Position numbers and translations under genes: made by a program
Shown: positions 42,055 through 52,344 of the stretch, piece after piece
Numbering within the stretch: the first letter of the stretch is position 1
Layout of the letters: every line of letters begins with the position of its first letter
Notes under the pieces: generated by a model
What the model was told of the DNA's origin: nothing
Seen by the model: the letters and a program-made list of their open reading frames with translations, nothing else
Databases searched by the model: none
NCBI GenBank assembly: GCA_960531495.1
Contig: OY482854.1
Span: 12,677,121 to 12,741,120 of the forward strand
From: Zeus faber
Taxonomy: Eukaryota > Chordata > Actinopteri > Zeiformes > Zeidae
Direction of reading: 5' to 3'
Length of the DNA stretch: 64,000 nucleotides

Positions 42055-42576
42055 CTAAGTTTTCCGAGTTCCACTTTTGACGGAACGCACCTGCTTCATT
42101 AGCGCGCCACGGGAACGCGACGAGGGTTGAACAGGTGTTGAGCAACCAATCAAAATGGAGTATTCGGCCCCCTTACTCGCGCACGCGCAGACATTCCAGC
42201 CAATGGGAGAGCAGACACTGGACAGCAGCAGCAGCACGCGCTCTGCAGGAACGCCGTAAGTAGACTTGAGCTCTGACCGAACAGACACGTTTATCCTCTT
42301 ATTTGGAACCATTTCACCGACAATACAGGAGCTATGCATTCCAAGTCCCCCAAAAGAAACGTCTCGGAGGAAATGAAAGAGTTTAAAAGTGCGTGGAGCG
42401 ATTTGTTTGCTTTCACCGTCAACGCTGCTGGCTTACCGCTAAACAAGGTAATATTGAAAGACACTTCCAGAACATACACACTGCGTTTGTTGAAAAGTAT
42501 CCGGCTGGGGATGATTGAAAGAGCGATTTCGGAACTGCTGCAAAAAGCAGAGCAACTGTTATTTTCAGAATTTTAA
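42055..42576 (+). CDS. CpG-rich promoter-like region and putative first exon (second copy)
   Basis: Duplicate of 16520-17038. The NRF1-like CGCGCACGCGCA and both CCAAT words are kept. The ORF from 42334 (MHSKSPKRNVSEEMKEFKSA) has two replaced residues relative to the first copy, and the AAGGTAATA donor-like site is intact. Function unknown; it may be part of a duplicated, incomplete host gene. Confidence 0.3.
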
Positions 42577-42779
42577 CAACGTAAATAAAGACATTTCCAA
42601 CGTAACTTGATGGGGTAAAGGCACATTTTAATTTCAACAGAATGCAGGAAATGAAGAGTTTCAGGCTTTAAATGTTATGAGTGAGGACGCCCAGACCACC
42701 CGCTAAATGTGTCCGCCCCCAATGTTTAAATAAAACCGAAGCCACTGCTCCCGCCAGCGGGAGCTTCCAGCCAAATCAC

Positions 42780-42997
42780 CTGAGTCGTCTCTTCAGTGTC
42801 CTGCCTCTCATTTGCACTTGACTGCATTCAAAATAATTAACATATTAATGAAGGCTCATTTAGACTTAATAGGCTGTGTTACCTTCATTATAAGGCTACA
42901 GGCTGTTTTGTGACTCCAGACAGATTATTTTCTGCCTTCCCCCCCCCCCCCCCCCCCAGAAATGGCTCTTTTGGTGGTAAAGGTTGCCAACCCCTGA
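42780..42997. mobile_element. hAT element end and (C)19 run, duplicate of 17250-17467
   Basis: The end word GGTTGCCAACCCCTG lies near 42983-42997. The C run at 42939-42957 is shorter than in the first copy, as expected of an unstable mononucleotide tract. Confidence 0.5.
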
Positions 42998-43886
42998 CCT
43001 AAACCCTCCTGACAGGTGGACTTGCATGTAGGTGAGGCGTCCAGGTGAGCGACATGAAACTGTGCATCGGAGCGTGTGTTTTTAATTACTTGTTCAACAG
43101 GATGAGTTCAACTTCCTCCATTTGTTAGGTATGATATCATATCCATGTGTCTTGTTTATGAGATCAATTGAGCTTTGTTTGTGGATATGAAATATTTTTT
43201 TTTACTCAGTACTTTTAAACTTTTTTTTGCGTTAGTGCTTGTAAAACTCTTCTCCTGCTTCATAGATTTCTTTCCTACATGCGTGTTCGTCCTGGGATTT
43301 AAGTTTGTTTGTTTTTTTTTGTTTTTTTTCTAATAACAATTCAATTGTTAATTGGTTCTTGGGTCTTGAACCTCTGGTCTAATTTAATTAAAGTTAACCC
43401 CATGGCTATAAAGTTTAGATCTCTGAGTAGGACTTCACCTTTGCTCGAGTATCAGGGCTTATGGAATTTGGAACGAAAGGTTGAAGATGGGACGTGATAA
43501 AAATGATATACCCTTGTGACCAGTAGAGCTCCCTCAGCGATAACAGCCTGCACATATTGGAGGGCATTAAAATATGTCATGAGATTTAGCCTTAGCAACC
43601 GTCTGCTCAGTCAGTGCTACAACCTGTGGGCGCCGCTTGTATTGCAGCCAATTTAACAATGTTAAATGATTGCAATACAACTCGTAACCGAAGCAGGAAT
43701 CTATGGCAAGTAATGGTTTTATAATAATTGTAACTTAAATGTATTTTTCCAAGTGTGGATTGTGAAAAGAAAATCAAAGAAATGTAATTTTCCCGTACCT
43801 TTGACTTGACTCATCACTTGTCATAACGGATCTAAGTATCAATGTTGTGCTTGAAGTGACACATATATCCAATACCTTCTGTTCTG
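42998..43886. other. No recognised gene, duplicate of 17468-18356
   Basis: Nearly identical to the first copy, with no additional features. Confidence 0.5.
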
Positions 43887-44520
43887 CGTATCTTCCTCCC
43901 TTACACCAACCGCCTGCATGTCCTCCCTCACCACATCCATAAACCTTCTCTTTGGCCTTCCTCTTTTCCTCTTGCCTGGCAGCTCCATCCTCAGCATCCT
44001 TCTCCCAATGTAACTCATCTCTCCTACACACGTGTCCAAAACATCTCAATCTGGCCTCTCTCAATTTTTCACCAAACTGTCCAACCTGAGCTGTCCCTCT
44101 AACGTACTCATTGTTAATCCTGCCATCCTTGTCACTCCCAATGACAATCTCAACATCCTCAACTGTGCCACCTCCAGTTCAGCCACCTGCCTTTTTGTCA
44201 GTGCCACCGCCTCTAAACCGTACAACATAGCTGGTCTCACCCCCGTCTTGTAGACCTTCCCTTTCACTCTTGCTGGAACCCTTCTGTCCCAGATCACTCC
44301 GGACACTCTTCTCCACCCACTCCACCCTGCCTGTACTCTTTTCTTCACCTCTCTTCTGCGCTCTCTGCTGCTTTGGATGGTCGACCCCACGTACTTGAAC
44401 TCATCCGCCTTCTCCACCTCCACTCCTCGCATTCTCAGCAGAAAGGCTCCTATTTGGGAGATAACCCGCCGGAGCACGGCGCCAACCCAGGACCTTCTTG
44501 CTCTGAGGCAGCAGTTTACC
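43887..44520 (-). mobile_element. RTE-like LINE fragment, duplicate of 18357-18990
   Basis: The same open frame (44061-44570) and downstream shifted frames as in the first copy; one residue differs in the VSGV(V/I)(C/W)DRRVPARVKG block. Confidence 0.75.
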
Positions 44521-44672
44521 GTGCCACTCAAAAGGGTTTTCTGACCTGTTCCCCTGAAGTTGGAAAACACGCCCTGGATCCATATTCAGGCCCTCCATCA
44601 CAACCTTCCTGAAGAAAAAGTCACGGCTGCAGACCTGGGTCCTTTTTTCCAACACACTGCATCTGTCCAGCC

Positions 44673-46318
44673 CAGGGGTCGGCAAACTTTTTGACTCGTG
44701 GGCCACAATGGGTTCTAAAATTTTACAGAGGGGCCGTGCCAGGAGCCGATGGATGTAGTGTTTGTGTGAAGTAATATGAATGACATGTAAAGGCCATTGC
44801 ATAAAAGGTTTTGGCCTTTATTAGATAGTAAAGCAAGGATATGCCAGGCTTTTTGGGGGGAAAAAAAAAATGAAGAAAAAAAATGCAGTTATCAACAGCA
44901 GTAAAAAAAATATTTCACAAAAAAAACCTATCATGCTTTGGCATATGCCTACCTAACCATACACTTCTTCAGATTCACTTTCAGATCACTTTTAGGAATT
45001 CAACCAGAGGTTTTTAGAGCCTGGTTTTCTTTGATGTTTTACTTGTTCTATTTACCATGGCCTTGAGCATCCTGCATTGTTTAAGAATGGCAGCTAGTTT
45101 TCAATCCCTCCCACCCAGCCTGCTTTTTGTACAAATTATTTCCAAAATGCATTTTTTTCACCACACAGTAGAGAAACTCGTGTGCATTTTCAGTGGGAAC
45201 AGTGTTGTTGGTCTCCCTTTTTTGCCAGTGCATCAAAGTCTGGAGTAAGTTGGTGTGGCAATTCTCAGGATAGATCTGAGGTGTTGCTCCGTTAACTTAG
45301 ATCTTTGACGGCTTTGTTGTTGATCATGAGGCTGAACGTCTGCTCACACACGTAGGTCGAGCCAAACAATGCCAGCATCTTCTGTGCCGTCCTCCGCAGG
45401 TTTGGAAACTTGGCTTCATTAAGTGAAGCATAAAAGTCATTCAGTTTAAGAGAGTTGAACTTCTCCTTTAACACGGAGTCAGACTGAAGATCGATCAGTT
45501 CTAACTGCAGCTCCTGTGGTGCTGCTTCAGGATCTTGTGATAGGGGACAGGACACCAACTGAAGTGACTTTTCAATTTTTTCAAAATCAGAGAACCGACG
45601 GCAGAATTCTCTGTGTAGGTCATCCAGCGATTTGCTGTAGTTCTTTGCGTTTCGGGGGTCCTCTTTCTGCATGGCTAATGTGGGGAAATGAGCGAAAGAT
45701 TTGTTATAAAGTTGTCTGGAGAATAAGGTCAGCTTGGATTTGAAGGCCCTCACATTTGTGTAATGTTGTGTACAAACTGATCTTTCCCCTGTAGCTCCAC
45801 ATTCAGTTCATTCATGTGTGAAAATATGTCCACAACATACGCAAAGTCACAGAGCCAGTTCTTGTCCCTCGGCTCAGGAAAGTCGTCAGATTTCCCCATT
45901 AACTCCAAAAATGTGCTGATCTCCTCTTTCAGCTCCCATACTCGTTGGAACACTTTGCCCAAACTTAACCAGCGGACACGACAGTGGTAAAGCAAGTCCT
46001 GGTGATCGGCATCGGTTTCTTCCAGGCACGTAATAAACTGACTATGCTGAAGTCCCCTCGCTCGTATGAAGTTAACAAGTTTTACAACTGGATTAACGAC
46101 ATGATTAAGCTGCAATAGCGATTTACACAGACTCCTGATGAATGATGCAGTGAAGAAAAATAACATCCTGTTCAGGGTTTTCCTCTTTCACTTTATCCTG
46201 GATTCTTTTCAGTAGCCCGACGTGTTTTCCAGCTAAATTTGGGGATCCATCCGTGGTGACGCTGGCAAGTTTACTCCAAGGTAGTTTCATTCTTTCGATT
46301 ACAGCAGACACCCGGTCA
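44673..46318 (-). mobile_element. hAT transposon (GTF2IRD2/Charlie-like), duplicate of 19143-20785
   Basis: Same inverted repeat CAGGGGTCGGCAAAC and the same three shifted transposase frames (45292-45753, 45750-46166, 46123-46311). Confidence 0.75.
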
Positions 46319-46381
46319 TATTACTTTTATTTAACAAAAGTTTAAAAACAAAGTACTGTACAATAATGCAATCCCTGTTAG

Positions 46382-47505
46382 AAGGGCATGGCACTATGTA
46401 TAATGTGAAAAATACAGCAGTCAAAAAAGAGTGTCAAATGTAGTCCTGCCATCTTTGCAGTTTGTGGCGGGCTAGCAGAACCTGCACCTCCCGAGGCCGC
46501 ACGCTCCCTCCGTGCGGGCCCTGCACCTGCGACAGAACGCGTGCTGCCGACATCACCCCTGGGCACCTGCGGGATACTCTCTGAGCAGTACTTGGTATTG
46601 CCGCTTGCCCGACCAGAACCGGTTGGCGTCGTTCAGGCGCCAAGGGTACCAGCAACCCTTTCACACCCGGGTCAGCCCTAATGCCTGCCGCCAGGGGCTC
46701 CATATGAGGGATGTGGCACAAGGGCGAGAGCGGACACCTTACCCCTGAGTGCAACCAAAAAATCACCCCTAGGTGACCATTAACATGAACTGTGCTCCCA
46801 CAGCCGCAAACAACTTACGCAGCCACCAGACAAAACCCTTCCCTAAGCCTACTCTCTCCAAAGCCTTAAACATAAAGCCCCAGTGAACCCTATCAAAGGC
46901 TTTGGCCTGATCGAGACCAACCACCATGAGCGGTTGACGTCTATCCTCTACCCAAGCGATAGCGTCTTTGATGAGCTGGCGGTTCCACCTCCCAGAGCAC
47001 CCAGCCACCCCACACGTTTGGTCCACCTGGACCGTGTCTGGGAGGACTGCACGCAGACGGTCAGCGAGCACCTTAGCTAAAAGCTTATAGTCCACCCACA
47101 GCATGGTCAATGGCCGCCAGCTGTTAAGGTCGGTGGCGTCGCCCCTCTTAAATAGTAGGGAGATAGCCTTAGCCATCGACCCTCCCAGCGCCCCAGTGCG
47201 GAGGACCTCGGTCAGCACCACCAGCCCCAGTGTCCCCCAATACTTGAGGTAGAACTCGGCCGGTCAGCCGTCGATGCCCGGGACCTCTCGCTTTCCCATC
47301 CTACGAAGGGCCCCCATTAGGTCCTCCAGTGTGAGGGGGGACACCAAAGCCTCCGCCAGGTCAGGCGGCACGCGCCGGGTGACATGCTCTAAGAAAGCCT
47401 CCGCCCGGGCCTCATCCACCGTTCTTTCACAGAAGAGGGAGCGATCATGGTCTGAGGCGACCCGCACCATCGACTCCGCCTCTGTCGCCACCTTCCCTTG
47501 GCTAC
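46382..47505 (-). mobile_element. U2-specific LINE fragment K4 (reverse transcriptase region)
   Basis: Duplicate of the 3' half of K1 (20850-21965): the ORF1/reverse-transcriptase jumble at 46434-46766, then the reverse transcriptase (VVGLDQAKAFDRVHWGFMFK) and the preceding region (DSQ-type end at 47490). At 47505 it does not continue into the endonuclease as K1 does. It changes abruptly into the middle of a variant U2 gene. Confidence 0.75.
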
Positions 47506-47574
47506 CTAAAAATCCATTTAATATGTAGTCCCCATAGAGAGGACGTATCAGATATAAAACTGATAAGAACAGAT
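47506..47574 (-). pseudogene. Variant U2 snRNA fragment, about nt 38-106
   Basis: 69 nt from ATCTGTTCTTATCAG to the GGATTTTTAGG Sm-like site, then cut by K4. It retains the exact LINE 3' junction at nt 38 (K5 begins at 47575). Stems III and IV are missing. Confidence 0.8.
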
Positions 47575-48595
47575 TTGAATGGTTTTATTTGACACAACAA
47601 TTTACAGCACATTTGCAGCACACCTCATCACTTCACCGTGACCCCCTATGTACATACTTCAACGCATAAGCGTCCCTGCACCCCATGTGTGCCCCTATAT
47701 CAACCCCAAACCTCCCTTCCACCTCTCCAGGGCGGCATGTTGCCCCCACCTTGCTGCGTCCCTCCTGATCCTTCCCCTCAGGTCCTCCTCCACTCTCCCC
47801 ACAACCCCCCTCACTCCCCAGTCCCTCCCACGATCTATCAGGTCCAGCCTGGCTGCCCACAGGTTCTTCTTCAGGAGGCTTATGATGAGCCAGAGCAGGA
47901 AACGCTCGCTCCTGGTGCCCGCCCCCCCTACCCCCCCTCCACCTTCTCCCAGGTCAGGACGAAACGCTCCTTCGCCCTCACGAGCAGGCGTCCCGCCCTC
48001 GCCCACACCACCCCAGCGAAAGGACACTCCCACATGACGTGACGGATGGTCTCCTCCCCAGAGCACGTGGCTCGGGGGCACCCAGGGGATCTCGCCCAGC
48101 CGTGCCGGTGCATGGTGGCGCGCACCGGCAGAGCCTTGTGGAGGCAGGACCAATTAAGGTCCTTGAGCCCGTTGTCCAGGCCAGGGGGCTGTACCGCCAA
48201 CCAGACCGACGCGGGGATCCCCGGTGCAGCCACCCCCCGCCTTGTCTCGGCATTGAGCCTCCTCTGGTCCAGCCCCAGGCCCCCGTCCAGTGCCTCGGGG
48301 TGGGCCCGGAGCCACTTTGCCGCGTGGCCAAAGTGCCACGGTAACTGCTCCGCCCGGGGACCCAAGTTACTCAAGGCCCCCATGACCCTCCTTGCTTGAT
48401 ACGAGAAGAAGAGCCTGAGAAAGTGTCCTGATGGGTGGACCACCGGTGAGGACAGCTCCCTCAACAGAAAGGAAACAAAAAAACAATCCAGTTTTAGTGG
48501 GAGGTGGGGCACGTCCCTTCCCCCCTCCCCGATCGGAGCCACCATGCGGGCCCTCGCCACGTACTCATATCGGTCCCCCCACATGAAACCAAAGA

Positions 48596-49498
48596 TCAGT
48601 CGCGTGAGGGGCCGCGCATGCTTGCCGGCATCGGGAAGATGTACGACAAGTACAGGAGAGGCGGCAACACGTCGGCCTTCAAGACCAGGACCTTCCCCGT
48701 GAGGGTCAGTCTCCTGGCTTTCCAGAGGGCGACTTTTTTCTGGACTGTTGTGATACCCCTGGTCCAATTGGCCGCGGCGCTGTGGGCTGCCTCAAAGTCT
48801 ACCCCGAGTATCCTCAGGGGTCCTTCGCAAAGCGACAGCCCCCCTGGTACGTCCGTCCTATCTTTCCACCGCCCAAAGAACTTGACCGAGGACTTTGCGG
48901 GATTTAACTCCGCGCCCGACACTCTGCCAAACTCCTGGAAGATCTCCAGGGAACGGAGCAGGCAAGCATCACTGTCCAGTAGCCGGGAGGTATCATCTGC
49001 GTACTGCGACAGCTTGACCCTGAGGCCCCCGCTGCCTGGTACCAGCAACCCTTTCACACCCGGGTCAGCCCGAAAGGCTGCTGCCAGGGGCTCCATATAA
49101 AGGATGTAGAGCAAGGGTGAGAGCGGACACCCCTGTCTTACCCCTGAGTGCAACCCAAAAGGCTCCCCTAGGTGACCATTAACACACACCGTGCTCCCCA
49201 CCGCCGCGTACAGAGTGCGCAGCCACCCGACAAAACCCTTCCCTAACCCTACCTTCTCCAAAACCTTAAACATAAAGCCCCAGTGAACCCTATCAAAGGC
49301 TTTGGCCTGATCGAGACCAACCACCGTGAGCGGTTGACCTCTATCCTCTACCCAAGCAATAGCGTCTCTGATGAGCTGGAGATTCCACCTCCCAGAGCGC
49401 CCAGCCACCCCGCACGTGTGGTCCACGTGGACCGCGTCTGGGAGGACTGCACGCAGACGGTCAGGCCTCCGCCCGGGCCTCATCCACCGTTCTTTCAC
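48596..49498 (-). CDS. K5 ORF2 reverse transcriptase part
   Basis: A 300-codon open frame containing the D-bearing block LDQAKAFDRVHWGFMFKVLE, GVRQGCPLSPLLYILYMEPL and QYADDTSRLLDSDACLL. The proximal fingers are missing because of the deletion at 49463. A second open frame (47928-48767) carries the rest, with the C-terminal knuckle CPRATCSGEETIRHVMWEC. Confidence 0.7.
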   Translation of the reverse strand: MKERWMRPGRRPDRLRAVLPDAVHVDHTCGVAGRSGRWNLQLIRDAIAWVEDRGQPLTVVGLDQAKAFDRVHWGFMFKVLEKVGLGKGFVGWLRTLYAAVGSTVCVNGHLGEPFGLHSGVRQGCPLSPLLYILYMEPLAAAFRADPGVKGLLVPGSGGLRVKLSQYADDTSRLLDSDACLLRSLEIFQEFGRVSGAELNPAKSSVKFFGRWKDRTDVPGGLSLCEGPLRILGVDFEAAHSAAANWTRGITTVQKKVALWKARRLTLTGKVLVLKADVLPPLLYLSYIFPMPASMRGPSRD

Positions 49499-49977
49499 AG
49501 AAGAGGGAGCGATAATGGTCTGTGGCGACCCGCACCATCGACTCCGCCTCTGTCGCCACCTGCCCCTGGCTATCCCTAATCCCCGCGAACACCTGCCTTT
49601 CCTTGTCAGCCCGCACAGAGCCGAAAAAGGCCGCAGAACACGTCACGTTCCTCTCCAGGAACTCCCGACGCGACCGCAGCAGGTAAGCCCGGGCCCTACG
49701 CTCGTAGACCTCCCTAAGCTGCGCTTTAAGGAGGTCGCAAGCCCGCTGGTCTACAGTGCCGCCGAGGTTCCCCACAGCGTACTCGAGCTCGAGCAGGCGT
49801 TGCAGGCGGCGCACCTCCCTCTCCGCCTGCTTCGCCCTTGCCTTACAGTATCTAATGGCGTGGGACTTGATCCTCTCCTTAGCCACCCCCCACCATTCCA
49901 CCACTCCGTCGCACAGGGGCCTAAGCCCCTCGAGCACCCGGAAGAAAGCGGCAAAGCTGGCATTGAACCCCTCCTCC

Positions 49978-51489
49978 TCAAGGATACTGGATTTTAGCCT
50001 CCAGTACCCTCTGCCGAAGACAGGGGCACCGGACCGGAAGAGGACCCCGTCGTGGTCTGAGAAAAAGACGGGGAGCACCCGCCCGGACAACACGCCCAAG
50101 GACCTTGAAAACACATAGTCCAGCCTCCTTGTGACCCCCCCGGGAGATGTGCCATGTGGGACCATCCATCCGCGGGCTCACCGCCCTCCCCCCGTCCACC
50201 AGCCCATGCCCCCTGAAGAAGCCCCTGATGTAATCCCCACTGCTGTCTGTGCCCCTCCCCAGGTCGACATTGAAATCCCCCCCGACAATCACCGGCCTGT
50301 TGGTGGCCGGGTGGGGACCCAGGCTGGCCACCTGCTCCTTCCTCTCTCTCACCCCCTGCGCCCCATACAACCCAAAAACCCGCAGCTTGAACCCTCCGCA
50401 GCAAATGTCTGCCCCCAACACCCTCCCTTGCCCCACCACGAAAACCCTCTCCACCCTTACCCCCTTGTTCCCAAAAATAATACCCACCCCCGAGCTGTGC
50501 ACCCCCCCAACACTCCACACCGATCCCCCTTTGGTCCACTCCCTAGAAAAAAGTCCCACGTCCCTCCCATCCCTCAAGTGCACCTCCTGCAAAAAGCAGA
50601 TGGTGCAGCCCAACCCCTCAATGAAATCAAAAACCGCCCTCCTTTTAACTGAATCCCTCATTCCCCGTGCGTTGATTGTGACCACCCCGAACCCGTCCCC
50701 CGCCATGGCCTGGGGCTTTCTGCCCCCCCACCCCCCCTTGCCTCGCGTGGCGGCCCCCGCGTATGTCCTCGCGCAGCCCCTGGCCAGGTGGCCCAGCGAT
50801 CCGCAGATGTGGCAGGCCCGGGGCTCAGGGCAGTCCTTCGCCTCGTGCCCGGTGGCCTGGCAGTGCCTGCACCTCCCGGGCCCGCACGCTCCCTCCACGT
50901 GGCCGTGGGTCCTGCACCTTCGGCAGAACGCCGGCTGCCTGGCGTAGGTAAGGCACCCCCTGTCTGCCCCGATGTTGAAAAAGGCTGGGGGGTGCGCCCA
51001 CCCCTCGACGCCTGCGGGGTCCTCCCGCAGCAGCACCTGGTACTGCCGCTTGCCGGTCCAGAACCCGTTCGCGTCGTGTAGGCGCCGAGGGGCCGTGAGC
51101 AGCTCGTCGTACCCCCCCAGGAAGCCCGCCACTGCCTGGTCGGTCACATATGGGTTATACATGTGAACACTCACCATGCGAAAGTTCGGCCTGTCGAGGC
51201 TCACCGTCTCGAAGGCCGAGAGTGGCCTCTCCCCCGCCAGGCGCCGGCTCTCCTCCAGCGCCTTCGCGCACACCTCCTCCTTGAAGAAGGTGACGTCGAA
51301 ACTCCTCTCTGGGCTATGCCACTGCAGGCACAGCACTTTGGCTATTTTTATCTTCAGCGCGCCCAGTAACACCACCCTCCCAAACAACTCTCTTGTCATC
51401 GCGCCCTCTTGATCCTCTTTGCATCTGAAGCGCAACGTCGCTCTCAGTCCGGCCCTTGGGACCGACTTAGTGTTGTCGGCCTGCTCCAT
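49978..51489 (-). CDS. K5 fused ORF: ORF1 (CCHC) joined to ORF2 endonuclease
   Basis: Start ATG at 51489 (MEQADNTKSVPRAGLRATLR). Same layout and same fusion point (AMAGDG followed by FGVVTINARG) as in K1, with three CCHC knuckles then the endonuclease blocks INARG, QEVHL and GGDFNVDLG. The identical fusion in K1 and K5 means they descend from one deleted master by duplication, or that a fused form was itself mobile. Confidence 0.75.
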   Translation of the reverse strand: MEQADNTKSVPRAGLRATLRFRCKEDQEGAMTRELFGRVVLLGALKIKIAKVLCLQWHSPERSFDVTFFKEEVCAKALEESRRLAGERPLSAFETVSLDRPNFRMVSVHMYNPYVTDQAVAGFLGGYDELLTAPRRLHDANGFWTGKRQYQVLLREDPAGVEGWAHPPAFFNIGADRGCLTYARQPAFCRRCRTHGHVEGACGPGRCRHCQATGHEAKDCPEPRACHICGSLGHLARGCARTYAGAATRGKGGWGGRKPQAMAGDGFGVVTINARGMRDSVKRRAVFDFIEGLGCTICFLQEVHLRDGRDVGLFSREWTKGGSVWSVGGVHSSGVGIIFGNKGVRVERVFVVGQGRVLGADICCGGFKLRVFGLYGAQGVRERKEQVASLGPHPATNRPVIVGGDFNVDLGRGTDSSGDYIRGFFRGHGLVDGGRAVSPRMDGPTWHISRGGHKEAGLCVFKVLGRVVRAGAPRLFLRPRRGPLPVRCPCLRQRVLEAKIQYP

Positions 51490-51556
51490 GCTACGACGGA
51501 TGAAGCAGGCCTCACTCGCTCCTCTTCTTGCGCCGCGCGGGTTAAGATCTTCGTAA

Positions 51557-51586
51557 TTGATCTCAGCCAAAAGGCTGAGACGCGAT
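51557..51586 (-). pseudogene. Variant U2 snRNA, nt 1-30, 5' of K5
   Basis: Same variant as at 23950-23979 with the perfected stem I (TCTCAGCC with GGCTGAGA). Confidence 0.85.
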
Positions 51587-51631
51587 ACCCCGTGACTGTT
51601 TGGCTCCAACGTTGGGCTCTTGCTCAAGTTC

Positions 51632-51764
51632 TCTCCACTTGGGGTGGAAGTTTGCTCGTTTGTACAACAACGGCTCCCAGTTGGCACCTCCCTCATCTCT
51701 TGCTTCCTAAACTTCTGGGAAATCACTACGTTTACAGGAATATTATTTCCCAGCATTTGGGAAA
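51632..51764 (-). promoter_or_regulatory. Variant-U2 promoter elements (PSE-like 51632-51647, SPH-like 51746-51764)
   Basis: Identical words and distances to those at 24025-24157. Confidence 0.45.
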
Positions 51765-51786
51765 GGGAGGTCAAAAATCTGAGCAT

Positions 51787-51856
51787 CCTTGTTGGGAATT
51801 GAACGCCGGCCTCCTGCGTGTCAGGCAGGGATACTGGCAAATATATACGAACAAGG
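51787..51856 (-). tRNA. tRNA-Asp-like sequence (anticodon position GAC)
   Basis: A 70-nt tRNA-like fold as at 24180-24249, with anticodon loop CTGACAC. One base from canonical Asp (GTC to GAC), so this copy is the closest to the ancestor, yet position 8-9 differs (CG). The D loop lacks GG. Confidence 0.65.
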
Positions 51857-52068
51857 GGCCCACATCAGCAAATTCACTGAGCAAGGGTGAAAATACTTTT
51901 TGCAGCAAGCTAAATGGAACTGCAGACAGATGGTTCCAAAATGGACAATCTCACTGGGAAAAACAAAAGTTTTGATACATGATGTAGCCTGATCTAAAAC
52001 TGAATGCCTGTTGAGAGCTGACTCTTTCCAACTTTTCGTTCATCATAATTATGTTTACAAAGGCAGTG

Positions 52069-52214
52069 GGGTGCACCATTCCCAGCAGCACTGCAATACC
52101 AGGTCGATGCATGGATGGAGCAAGCTCCTATTTCACCTCCTGTTCCTAAAAATCCATTTAATATGTAGTCCCCATATAGAGGACGTATCATATATTAAAC
52201 TGATAAGAACAGAT
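52069..52214 (-). pseudogene. Variant U2 snRNA, nt 38-188, 3' of K6
   Basis: 146 nt. Compared with 24463-24613 it has about 5 nt deleted in stem III (gatgcatggatggagcaagc), so stem III is weakened. The K6 3' end begins at 52215. Confidence 0.85.
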
Positions 52215-52344
52215 TTTTTTGATTTTAAATGTTTTTAATCGACAACAATTAACAGCACATTTGCAACACACCTCACATCACTTCACCGTGGCCCCCTATA
52301 TACATACTTCACCACATAAGCGTCCCTGCACCCCTTGTGTGCCC

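Larger units (their letters stand above)
47575..51556 (-). mobile_element. U2-specific LINE copy K5, both junctions present, nearly full length
   Basis: A 3.98-kb insertion between variant U2 nt 30 (51557) and nt 38 (47574). From the 5' end: leader, ORF1 fused to the endonuclease as in K1, endonuclease end with SDHDGV, coiled region, a 350-bp deletion of the proximal reverse transcriptase at 49463, the distal reverse transcriptase with SGVRQGCPLSPLLYILYMEP, the C-terminal domain and the 3' untranslated region. The YADD motif reads YADDTS. Two or three frameshifts in the distal part add to the deletion, so it is not active. Confidence 0.85.
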
